The position numbers and the translations under genes were made by a program. Of a stretch of 5,890 nt of DNA, positions 1 through 5,890 are shown one piece after another (the first letter of the stretch is position 1; each line of letters begins with the position of its first letter). The stretch is from an uncultured Bacteroidales bacterium. Its GTDB lineage: Bacteria; Bacteroidota; Bacteroidia; Bacteroidales; UBA932. The notes beneath the pieces are model-generated. The model worked only from the letters and a program-made list of their open reading frames with translations, was not told the DNA's origin and ran no database searches. The stretch is from NCBI GenBank assembly GCA_946530505.1, contig CAMNAD010000093.1, positions 1 through 5,890 of the forward strand, read 5' to 3'.

Positions 1-2
1 CC

Positions 3-1940
3 AACATCGACGGCGAGGGCAAGATCTTCGCCATCTGCAACTGCAACGTCAAGATATGCAACGCGCTCCGCACCTCCCAACTCTTCAATACCCCCAACAT
101 GAGCCGCAGCGCCTATGTCGCAAAGGTGGATCCGAAGAACTGCGTGGCTTGCGGACGCTGCGTGGAATACTGCCCGGCAGGAGCCGTCAAACTCGGCCAG
201 AAACTCTGCACCAAGCACGGGGAACAGACCTATCCCAAGCAGGAACTGCCGGATGCATCGTGGTGGGGCCCGCACAAGTGGAACGAGGACTACCGCGATC
301 GCAACCGCATCAATTGTTATCCTACGGGGACATCCCCCTGCAAGACCGCCTGCCCCGCGCACATCGCTGTGCAGGGATATCTCAAGAAGGCTGCCGAAGG
401 CAAGTACCGCGAGGCCCTCGAACTCATCAAGCGCGAGAATCCCTTCCCGGCGGTTTGCGGACGCATCTGCAACCGCCGCTGCGAGGATGCCTGCACGCGC
501 GGCACCATCGACCGCGCCGTGGCCATCGATGCGGTCAAGAAGTTCCTTGCAGAGCAGGACATGAACCCCGAAACCCGCTTCATCCCCGAGGTGAACATCT
601 GCTCCAACGTGCAGGACCGCTGGGAAGAGAAGATAGCCATCATCGGCGGCGGCCCGGCAGGCCTCAGCTGCGCCTACTATCTGGCCACCATGGGATACAA
701 ACCCACCGTCTTCGAACGCAACGAGGAGCCCGGCGGAATGCTCCGCTACGGCATCCCTTCATATAAGCTCGGCAAGGACGTGATCAAGGCCGAGATTGAT
801 ATTATGCGGGAGATCGGTGTAGAAATACGCACCGGAGTGGAGGTAGGCAAGGATGTTACCATCGCAGGCCTCCGCGAAGAGGGATACAAAGGTTTCTACG
901 TGGCCATCGGCTGCCAGGGCGGACGTTTGCCCGGCATCCCCGGCGAGACTCTGCCCGGCACCACCACCGCCATCGACTTCCTGCACGATGCCAATTGCGG
1001 CAAGGTGAAGGTAAGCGGCAAGGTAGTGGTTGTGGGTGGAGGAAATGTGGCCATAGATGCCGCCCGCGTTGCAATGCGCAGCGGTGCTTCCGAGGTTACG
1101 ATGCTTTCGCTCGAAACTGAGGATATTATGCCCGCATCGCTCGAGGAACGCACCGAGGCCCGCGAGGACGGCGTGGTGCTGAATCCCGGCTGGGGCCCGA
1201 AAGAAGTGCTTGGTTCCGACAAGGTGACAGGCATCGTCTTCAAGAAGTGCACGTCCGTGTTCAACGCCGAGCACAAGTTCGCTCCGGAATATGACGAGAA
1301 CGAACTCGTCACCCTCGACGCCGACCTGGTAATCTTTGCCATCGGCCAGACGGTGATACTCAAGGACTTGCTGAAAGATACCAGGGTGGAATTCTTCCGC
1401 GGCGTTTATCCCGTGGCGGACAAGCTCACTTACCAGACTGCCGAGCCCGACATCTTCGTGGGCGGCGACTGCTTTACCGGCCCCAAGTTCGCAATCGATG
1501 CTATTGCCGCCGGCAAGGAGGCCGCGGAGAGCCTGCACCGCTTCGTGCAGCATGGCCACATGACCATAGGCCGTAACCGCCGCGACTTCATCGAGCTCGA
1601 CAAGCAGGATATAGTGGTAGAGAGCTATGACAACGGTTCCCGCCAGGATCCCGGAGTCGTGCCTGTAAAGAGCAAGTTCGACGAGTACCACGGCACGCTT
1701 ACCGAGGAACAGGTGCGCAAGGAAACGGCGCGTTGCCTCGGCTGCGGCGCGTCCGTGGTGGATGAGAACAAATGTATAGGCTGCGGCATCTGCACCACCA
1801 AATGCGGTTTCGACGCCATCCATCTGCACCGCGAGCATCCCGAGGCCAGCGTCATGCGCACCTCCGAGGACAAGTTCGGCGGCATCCTGCCTTACATGGT
1901 CAAACGTACGGGGAAGATTCTTTTCAGCAAGAAGAAATAA
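3..1940 (+). CDS. Multi-cluster Fe-S FAD/NAD(P)-dependent oxidoreductase, GltD/NfnB-like (5' end missing)
   Basis: The frame is open from the first bases, so the N-terminus lies off-window. The ATG at base 99 sits inside a cysteine-rich domain and is not the start. Cys codons at 36, 42 and 57 (CNCNVKIC) form an unusual cluster. Numbering from the Met at 99, a ferredoxin motif CVACGRCVEYCP spans 15-26 and a GltD-like Fe-S helical region spans about 73-150 (CKTACP at 81-86; Cys120, 124, 128, 132). The FAD Rossmann motif IIGGGPAGLS is at 181-190, a second nucleotide-binding motif VVGGGNVAIDAARVA at 311-325, and the closing FAD motif FVGGD at 453-457. The tail carries RCLGCG (545-550) and CIGCGICTTKC (559-569). 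From the family, I infer a cytoplasmic protein that moves electrons between NAD(P)H and ferredoxin-type clusters; substrate and partner are unknown. It is first of the visible operon, with hypA starting 3 bases after its stop. It is not ordinary GltD, because both ends carry extra clusters and no large glutamate synthase subunit is seen. Confidence 0.9.
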   Translation, partial: NIDGEGKIFAICNCNVKICNALRTSQLFNTPNMSRSAYVAKVDPKNCVACGRCVEYCPAGAVKLGQKLCTKHGEQTYPKQELPDASWWGPHKWNEDYRDRNRINCYPTGTSPCKTACPAHIAVQGYLKKAAEGKYREALELIKRENPFPAVCGRICNRRCEDACTRGTIDRAVAIDAVKKFLAEQDMNPETRFIPEVNICSNVQDRWEEKIAIIGGGPAGLSCAYYLATMGYKPTVFERNEEPGGMLRYGIPSYKLGKDVIKAEIDIMREIGVEIRTGVEVGKDVTIAGLREEGYKGFYVAIGCQGGRLPGIPGETLPGTTTAIDFLHDANCGKVKVSGKVVVVGGGNVAIDAARVAMRSGASEVTMLSLETEDIMPASLEERTEAREDGVVLNPGWGPKEVLGSDKVTGIVFKKCTSVFNAEHKFAPEYDENELVTLDADLVIFAIGQTVILKDLLKDTRVEFFRGVYPVADKLTYQTAEPDIFVGGDCFTGPKFAIDAIAAGKEAAESLHRFVQHGHMTIGRNRRDFIELDKQDIVVESYDNGSRQDPGVVPVKSKFDEYHGTLTEEQVRKETARCLGCGASVVDENKCIGCGICTTKCGFDAIHLHREHPEASVMRTSEDKFGGILPYMVKRTGKILFSKKK

Positions 1941-1943
1941 TCC

Positions 1944-2291
1944 ATGCACGAACTCGGGATAGTTTTCTATATCATCCGCGACGTCAAGCAGGCAGCCGCC
2001 GAGAATGGTGTGCAGAAAGTGACCGCCGTAGTGATGAATATAGGGGAAGTCTCGACCATAGTGCCCGAATATCTTACCGACTGCTGGCGCTGGGCCGCCG
2101 ACAGAGAAGAGTTGCTTGCAGGCAGCGAACTTCGGATAAACACCATTCCGGCCGTTACGCACTGCGATGCCTGCGGCAAGGAGTACGCAACGGTCGCCAA
2201 CGGAAAGACCTGCCCCCATTGCGGGAGCGGGGAGACCTGGCTGCTTCGCGGCAATGAAGTGGAAATAAAAGAAATAGTAGTACCGGATTAA
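1944..2291 (+). CDS. hypA: HypA/HybF-family nickel metallochaperone
   Basis: The protein has 115 residues, the normal HypA length. It begins MHE, where the N-terminal amine and His2 are the known nickel ligands of HypA. The central strand reads VVMNIGEVSTIVPEYL (29-44), matching the family IGE-x-S-x-V-x-PE signature. A zinc ribbon follows with CDAC at 74-77 and CPHC at 90-93. In characterised systems HypA delivers nickel to [NiFe]-hydrogenase with HypB, and in some bacteria to urease. Here neither enzyme nor any other hyp gene is in view; the neighbours are an Fe-S flavoprotein upstream (3-base gap) and two membrane proteins downstream. The start is fixed by the MHE motif. There is no Shine-Dalgarno site, so coupling to the upstream stop is likely. 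The family call is firm; a hydrogenase role is not shown. The wording of the N-terminal helix (LGIVFYIIRDV) differs from the classical LSIA-type HypA and may mark a separate clade. Confidence 0.93.
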   Translation: MHELGIVFYIIRDVKQAAAENGVQKVTAVVMNIGEVSTIVPEYLTDCWRWAADREELLAGSELRINTIPAVTHCDACGKEYATVANGKTCPHCGSGETWLLRGNEVEIKEIVVPD

Positions 2292-2303
2292 ATCATTACA
2301 GAT

Positions 2304-2636
2304 ATGTCTTGTTTCATTGTTCCGCTGGTCCAGGCGATTGCCACCAGCGCCTATAGAAAAGCAAACAGCGGCAAAGTGGCCGCATCGAAGGCTCCGCTGA
2401 TGCACAACCTCCCTGCATTGGAGAAGATGCTCTGGGGCGGCAGTATCATGCTGATAGTGGACCATATAATAAACGGCGAACTTACCTGGCGTTTCCCGTT
2501 TTTCACGGCCCTCGACCAGGTGGGAGGAGGCGCGGTGATGCTGCGCGAAATGCTCACCGTCGGAGTGCCCATGTCGCTGGTACTCACTGCAGTCTGGGCA
2601 GTGTGGGCCTTTGTCAGAAAACCAAGTTTAACTTAA
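2304..2636 (+). CDS. Small membrane protein of unknown function in the hypA operon
   Basis: I do not recognise a named family for this 110-residue protein. It opens with a hydrophobic, possibly amphipathic stretch (MSCFIVPLVQAIATSAY, 1-17) followed by a basic, polar linker (18-31: R18, K19, K24, K29). A first membrane segment lies at about 42-58 and carries an Asp-His pair (D53, H54) in its middle or end. A second clear segment lies at about 86-105, followed by a short basic tail (RK at 105-106), suggesting a cytoplasmic C-terminus. It starts 12 bases after hypA and ends 10 bases before the next membrane-protein gene, so it is very probably co-transcribed with both. The ATG at 2304 is the first after the hypA stop, with no Shine-Dalgarno site, as for its neighbours. 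I infer that it is a small subunit or assembly partner of the larger membrane protein. Confidence is high that it is a gene and low on function. Confidence 0.8.
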   Translation: MSCFIVPLVQAIATSAYRKANSGKVAASKAPLMHNLPALEKMLWGGSIMLIVDHIINGELTWRFPFFTALDQVGGGAVMLREMLTVGVPMSLVLTAVWAVWAFVRKPSLT

Positions 2637-2646
2637 ACCTTATATT

Positions 2647-3744
2647 ATGTTTTTCCAAGTTTACGGGGCACATGCCCTTTCTCAGTGGGGAATGCTTCTG
2701 GTCGTTCTCGTCGGCCTCATTCTCTTCAATGAATTCGCCCGTCGCACCAAGTTCGGCGGCATCATCACTTTCCTTGCAATACCTCTGGCGCTGACAGCCT
2801 ACTTCATCGCTATTTGGCTCGGTGTACGCAGCGGAGCACAGTGGGCTCTTCAGAATCAGACCCACATCTACATGCAGGGCTGGTTCCACTATGCGAAACT
2901 GTATGCTGCCACGGCAGGGTGCATCGGTTTCATGATGATCAAATACAAATGGGGCATAGGTGCAAAGCACTGGTTCAAACCCTTCCCCTTCATCATCGTG
3001 GGCATCAACATCCTCATCGCCTGCGTATCCGACTTCGAGTCCGCGGTAATGGGATGGAACAAATGGTGGCTTACCTCCGAAGGCGTATGGCAGTATGGTG
3101 GCTGGCACAATGTGATGAACGGCGTGGCCGGTCTTATCAATATCATGTGTATGACCGCGTGGTGGAACGTGTACCCTTCCAAGGACAAGAAAGATATGGT
3201 GTGGGCCGACATGACCTGGGTATACATCGTAATCTACGACATCTGGAACTTCGCATACACCTATAACTGCCTCCCTACCCACAGCTGGTACTGCGGCATC
3301 GCCCTGCTTCTTGCTCCTACCGTGGCGGCTCTCTGCTGGAACCGCGGCGGATGGATCCAGAACCGTGCAAACACTCTGGCAATCTGGTGCATGTTCGCAC
3401 AGGTATTCCCTCTCTTCCAGGAGACCTTCAAGAACGGTCAGCAGTGGTTCAGCTGGGCAACCCTGCCCGTGCTCTATCCCGAGGGAGTGGACACCATCAG
3501 CAAACTTTATGAGGTTGCCGGCGGAGAAGCAGCAGTCGTAGGCACCACCGTGGATCCTTCTGTTGTCGCTGCGAATCCTACGATGATGACAGTCATCAGC
3601 GCCCTTGCGCTCATCACCAACATCATCGCCATCTGCTACATCATCGCCGTGTCGAAGAAGCGTCACATCAATCCTTACAAGGAAGACGTCTTCGTGAACC
3701 AGAAGTACTACAAGGACGCCATGGCCCGCGCCGACCTCAGCTAG
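2647..3744 (+). CDS. Tryptophan-rich polytopic membrane protein, probably DUF5692 family
   Basis: The protein has 365 residues and no signal peptide, with roughly eight or nine hydrophobic segments (about 14-30, 36-60, 85-99, 112-128, 157-175, 190-206, 213-230, 242-258 and 312-336). I recall this type as DUF5692, a membrane family of unknown function; that is memory, not a search. It contains 22 tryptophans (about 6%), far above average, concentrated at segment ends such as WNKWWLTSEGVWQYGGWH (137-154). Conserved-looking polar residues near the membrane include D129, E131, H154, N155, N158, D198, N201, H212 and N239, which could line a substrate, ion or cofactor site. No c-type haem CxxCH motif or transporter-family signature is visible. 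A basic, tyrosine-containing tail (about 337-365) is probably cytoplasmic. It is the last gene of the operon, 10 bases after the small membrane protein and 38 bases before the terminator stem. I infer that it is the membrane partner of the upstream redox protein. Confidence 0.85.
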   Translation: MFFQVYGAHALSQWGMLLVVLVGLILFNEFARRTKFGGIITFLAIPLALTAYFIAIWLGVRSGAQWALQNQTHIYMQGWFHYAKLYAATAGCIGFMMIKYKWGIGAKHWFKPFPFIIVGINILIACVSDFESAVMGWNKWWLTSEGVWQYGGWHNVMNGVAGLINIMCMTAWWNVYPSKDKKDMVWADMTWVYIVIYDIWNFAYTYNCLPTHSWYCGIALLLAPTVAALCWNRGGWIQNRANTLAIWCMFAQVFPLFQETFKNGQQWFSWATLPVLYPEGVDTISKLYEVAGGEAAVVGTTVDPSVVAANPTMMTVISALALITNIIAICYIIAVSKKRHINPYKEDVFVNQKYYKDAMARADLS

Positions 3745-3782
3745 GCTTCTTCTGCCTACGCTGATTCTCAGCAAGTTACAAC

Positions 3783-3816
3783 AAACCGTCTGGTGCGAAT
3801 GTGCCAGACGGTTTTT
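3783..3816 (+). terminator. Rho-independent terminator of the oxidoreductase-hypA operon, possibly bidirectional
   Basis: A perfect 11-bp stem pairs AAACCGTCTGG (3783-3793) with CCAGACGGTTT (3804-3814). It can extend by a T-G and a G-T wobble plus one C-G pair, closing on a four-base GAAT loop (3797-3800). The T-tract TTTTT is at 3812-3816, directly after and partly inside the stem. It lies 38 bases after the stop of the membrane-protein gene. Read on the minus strand, the same stem directly follows the recO stop codon (3815-3817), but the trailing sequence there (TTTGTTGTAA) is less uniform, so termination in that direction is plausible but weaker. Confidence 0.88.
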
Positions 3817-4465
3817 ATCGGTACAATTCTTCCAGCACCGTAAGGGAGCGGATGTTGAGGGGGATTTCGAGGTGGGAGGATAGGTAGCGGAGCAGGGACT
3901 TGGCGATGGCTCCGCGGCGGGTGCCGTTCAGGGGGTAAACCATAAATGCCGGCCAGTCTGCGGAGAGCAGGTCCCGGATTTCGCCCAGATTCTCTTCGGC
4001 GAACGGCGCGAGGCCGTCGAAGGAGGGAGAAAAGCCCAGGGCGCCGGCAAGTTCCATCAGAAAGCGCAGGTGATAATTCGCGAAATCCCCTTCCAGGGCG
4101 TCCAGGGTAAGCACAGACCGTTCGCACCAGTCGTATAGCCCCTCTTCGGCTGCTCCGTCCTGCACGGCGCGCCATAGCACCTCGCTCATGAACAGCGAAA
4201 TAGCGTTCTTGTCGAAATCCGAACGGATTCCGTTCAAGGGATGAACGGCGGAAATGCCCCGCAGCCTCCAAAGATCCGACTTCCGGTTCTCGATCACTTC
4301 AGCATCCAGGATGTTGAGCGGCAGGAACATCGCGCGGGAACCTCCTTTACGCACCGTAACGATGAAGCTGCGCCTGCCCATCTCCCGGCACAGGCAGTGC
4401 AGCACCAGGGAGTTCTCTCCAATTTTGGTGGAATTGAGGACAATGAGGCGTACTGAAGAGTTCAT
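3815..4465 (-). CDS. recO: DNA repair protein RecO (recombination mediator)
   Basis: The protein has 216 residues, slightly short for RecO (often about 230-250). RecO works with RecR to load RecA on SSB-coated single-stranded DNA and can anneal complementary strands, acting in the cytoplasm. The N-terminus (about 1-75) has the OB-fold pattern VRLIVLNSTKIGENSLVLHC followed by GRRSFIV. The helical part includes LFMSEVLWRAV (91-101) and NYHLRFLMELAGALGFSP (130-147), which resembles Bacteroidota RecO. The tail IRSLTVLEELYR also fits the family. No CxxC zinc-finger pairs are seen, unlike zinc-containing RecO proteins. I chose the start at 4465 because MNSSVRLIVL aligns with the usual RecO N-terminus and a -7 promoter box lies just upstream. 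An in-frame ATG at 4513 would add 16 residues and overrun that box. It is convergent with the hypA operon and divergent from the tricorn-like gene. Confidence 0.9.
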   Translation of the reverse strand: MNSSVRLIVLNSTKIGENSLVLHCLCREMGRRSFIVTVRKGGSRAMFLPLNILDAEVIENRKSDLWRLRGISAVHPLNGIRSDFDKNAISLFMSEVLWRAVQDGAAEEGLYDWCERSVLTLDALEGDFANYHLRFLMELAGALGFSPSFDGLAPFAEENLGEIRDLLSADWPAFMVYPLNGTRRGAIAKSLLRYLSSHLEIPLNIRSLTVLEELYR

Positions 4466-4472
4466 TTGATTG

Positions 4473-4480
4473 CAAAGATA
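4473..4480 (-). promoter_or_regulatory. Bacteroidota -7 box for recO
   Basis: On the minus strand this reads TATCTTTG, a perfect match to the Bacteroidota housekeeping sigma -7 consensus TAnnTTTG. The box ends 7 bases before the recO ATG at 4465, so the expected transcription start falls within a few bases of the start codon and the mRNA would be leaderless or nearly so. A TTTG -33 box is not found at the usual distance of about 20 bases; the sequence there reads GTAC. The call rests on the -7 match and its position. Confidence 0.6.
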
Positions 4481-4501
4481 GGATTTTGCAGGGATTTTTC
4501 G

Positions 4502-4509
4502 TACATTTG
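4502..4509 (+). promoter_or_regulatory. Bacteroidota -7 box for the tricorn-like gene
   Basis: TACATTTG is a perfect match to TAnnTTTG in the AT-rich divergent intergenic region. Transcription would begin near 4513-4516, giving a leader of about 41-44 bases. That leader ends in the A-rich stretch AAACTAAACAAACAAT before the ATG, without a Shine-Dalgarno site, as is usual in Bacteroidota. A TTTG at 4485-4488 is only 13 bases upstream, too close for a standard -33 box, so the upstream element is weak or absent. The box overlaps a small inverted repeat, ATTTG-A-CAAAT (4505-4515), which might be chance. Confidence 0.55.
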
Positions 4510-4556
4510 ACAAATTAGTAGTTTTACCGTCAACGACAATAAACTAAACAAACAAT

Positions 4557-5890
4557 ATGAAGAAGGTCCTACTCGCAGCAGTCGCTGCCGTTTTCTGCGC
4601 CACGGCGCTTGCAAATGAAACTCCCCGATGGCTTCGTCAGAATGCCATTTCCCCGGACGGAAACACAGTGGCATTCGTGTACCAGGGCGATATCTGGCTC
4701 GTGCCTGCCAAGGGCGGCGAGGCTGTCCAGCTCACCACGAATCCCGCCCATGACACAGAGCCCCGCTGGAGTCCGGACGGCAAGTATGTGATCTTTGCAT
4801 CCTATCGCGAAGGCCAGAAAGACCTTTGGGCTGTATCTGCCGAAGGCGGACGCCCCAAGCGCCTGACGGACTATGGCGGAGCGCAGGCTCCATTAGCGGT
4901 GAGCAAGGACGGAAAGATTATCTTCTCCGCTTATTATCAGGAACTTGCTAGTTCAAGTGCTTTTCCTGGCGACAAGAATCTATACAGCATAGATTTCGAA
5001 GAAGCCCTGGCTGCCGAGCCCGGAAAACTGCCCGTACCCAAGCGCATCGCTACCACCGAGGCCTGGGCCGCGGACATCAATGCGGAAGGCACCATCATCT
5101 ATGAAGACTATGTAACTCCGGAAGATCCCTACCGCAAGCATCATACATCTTCCGCAGCGCACAATATCTGGAAACTCCAGAACGGCGCCTACACCAAACT
5201 TACTTCTTTTATCGGAGAGGACAAGTGCCCGGTGTTCGCCCCGGACGGAATCCACTATTATTATCTGAGCGAGCAGAGCGAGACACCCGTGCAGTCCAAT
5301 GGCTGGGCGGGAGATGCAAATGTATGGAAATCTGACATCAACGGTGCCGCACCCGTGCGCGTGACATCTTTCGAAAAGAATCCTGTCCGCTATCTCAGCA
5401 TCAGCGGCAACGGCGTTCTCTGCTACTCATGGAACGGGGACCTTTACACCCAGAAGGACGGGCAGGCTCCTGCAAAACTCGCCATAAGCATAAAGAAAGA
5501 CAAGTTCGAACGTGAGCATACATACCGTGTGACGACCGGCGGCATCACTGGATTCGCCGCATCTCCCAACGGAAAGGAAATCGCGGTCGTCTCCCACGGC
5601 GACGTGTTCGTCACTCCTCTGGAACTCGGGGATACCCGCCGCATTACCGACACTCCCGAGGCTGAGCGTGGAGTAGCGTTCGGCGACGGAGGACGCAGTA
5701 TCTACTACGCATCCGAGCGTGGCGGAGAGTGGGCCATCTACAAGCGCGAACTCGCGAACAAGAAGGACCAGACCTTCACTTTCTCTACGGATACCAAGGA
5801 GAAGCGCATCACTCCCGAGGGTCAGGTATGCTTCCAGCCCAGCGTGTCTCCCGACGGCAAATGGCTTGCATATCTGAGGAACCGCACCGG
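4557..5890 (+). CDS. Secreted tricorn-protease-like protein, N-terminal beta-propeller part (3' end missing)
   Basis: The frame is open to the window edge, giving 444 residues of a protein that in this family is usually around 1,000-1,100. A signal peptide is clear: MKK, a hydrophobic core, then ATALA before N20, a signal peptidase I pattern. Cys14 is preceded by AVF, which is not a lipobox. The mature part is a string of WD40-like/PD40 blades. The best are ISPDGNTVAFVYQGDIWLVP (31-50) with QLTTNP (58-63), and WSPDGKYVIFAS (71-82) with DLWAVSAEGG and RLT (89-104). Further SPDG-like turns are at 228-231 (APDG), 336-339 (SPNG) and 431-434 (SPDG). The opening ETPRW and the propeller spacing match Bacteroidota tricorn homologues, whose later PDZ and S41-type serine peptidase domains degrade peptides; those would lie beyond this window. 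The signal peptide points to the periplasm. A TolB-like or amidohydrolase-linked propeller is possible but less likely. It is divergent from recO with its own promoter. Confidence 0.85.
   Translation, partial: MKKVLLAAVAAVFCATALANETPRWLRQNAISPDGNTVAFVYQGDIWLVPAKGGEAVQLTTNPAHDTEPRWSPDGKYVIFASYREGQKDLWAVSAEGGRPKRLTDYGGAQAPLAVSKDGKIIFSAYYQELASSSAFPGDKNLYSIDFEEALAAEPGKLPVPKRIATTEAWAADINAEGTIIYEDYVTPEDPYRKHHTSSAAHNIWKLQNGAYTKLTSFIGEDKCPVFAPDGIHYYYLSEQSETPVQSNGWAGDANVWKSDINGAAPVRVTSFEKNPVRYLSISGNGVLCYSWNGDLYTQKDGQAPAKLAISIKKDKFEREHTYRVTTGGITGFAASPNGKEIAVVSHGDVFVTPLELGDTRRITDTPEAERGVAFGDGGRSIYYASERGGEWAIYKRELANKKDQTFTFSTDTKEKRITPEGQVCFQPSVSPDGKWLAYLRNRT

Noticed and set aside
99..101. ATG at 99 as the start of the oxidoreductase
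   Set aside because: The frame is open upstream to the window edge, and the upstream residues carry a cysteine cluster that belongs to the same iron-sulfur domain, so this Met is internal.
1330..1339. Promoter-like TAATCTTTG inside the oxidoreductase gene
   Set aside because: The spacing does not fit TAnnTTTG (one base too long), and it encodes the conserved VIFAIG segment of the FAD domain.
759..2465. Long open antisense frame (568 codons) opposite the oxidoreductase and hypA
   Set aside because: It is the mirror of two clearly recognisable genes. GC-rich codon use suppresses stops on the opposite strand, and the translation shows no domain, motif or sensible composition.
2622..2663. Direct repeat CCAAGTTTA (2622-2630 and 2655-2663) across the gene junction
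   Set aside because: Nine bases, two copies, one inside each coding sequence; likely chance, with no other sign of a duplication or mobile element.
3760..3772. Small hairpin GCTGA-TTC-TCAGC before the terminator
   Set aside because: Only 5 bp of stem and no T-tract follow it; the strong hairpin 11 bases downstream explains termination.
2614..3774. Antisense frame (386 codons) opposite the tryptophan-rich membrane protein
   Set aside because: The plus-strand frame has coherent membrane segments and fits the operon. The antisense product is rich in His, Asp and Val with no recognisable features and would run through two gene junctions.
4466..4513. Sixteen-residue N-terminal extension of RecO from the ATG at 4513
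   Set aside because: The extension is not RecO-like, while MNSSVRLIVL is the expected N-terminus. The -7 box at 4473-4480 would lie inside the extended gene.

Overview
The window looks like a piece of a Bacteroidota (Bacteroidales-like) chromosome with GC-rich coding sequence. No gene has a convincing Shine-Dalgarno site, start codons follow A/T-rich leaders, and the one divergent intergenic region has two perfect matches to the Bacteroidota -7 box TAnnTTTG. The RecO also resembles Bacteroidota versions. A GC-rich gut genus of the Alistipes or Cryptobacteroides kind would fit, but that is an inference from style and not a match.

Bases 3-3744 hold four co-directional genes with gaps of 3, 12 and 10 bases, almost certainly the end of one operon. 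They are: (1) the C-terminal 645 residues of a multi-cluster iron-sulfur flavoprotein related to the glutamate synthase small subunit (GltD)/NfnB superfamily; (2) a complete HypA-type nickel metallochaperone; (3) a 110-residue membrane protein of unknown function; (4) a 365-residue, tryptophan-rich polytopic membrane protein that I believe belongs to the uncharacterised DUF5692 family. The operon ends at a strong hairpin terminator at 3783-3816. No hydrogenase, urease or other hyp gene is visible, so the partner of HypA is unexplained. A soluble NAD(P)H/FAD/Fe-S electron hub, a metallochaperone and two unknown membrane proteins together look like a candidate membrane-linked redox module. This is the most interesting part of the window.

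Bases 3815-4465 (minus strand) encode the recombination mediator RecO, converging on the operon. The two gene sets share the hairpin, and the stop codon of recO lies in the T-tract of the plus-strand terminator. A 91-base divergent intergenic region (4466-4556) carries one -7 box for each direction; the one for recO predicts a nearly leaderless mRNA. Bases 4557-5890 start a secreted tricorn-protease-like protein: signal peptide plus WD40-like/PD40 beta-propeller blades, with the expected PDZ and serine-peptidase domains beyond the window end.
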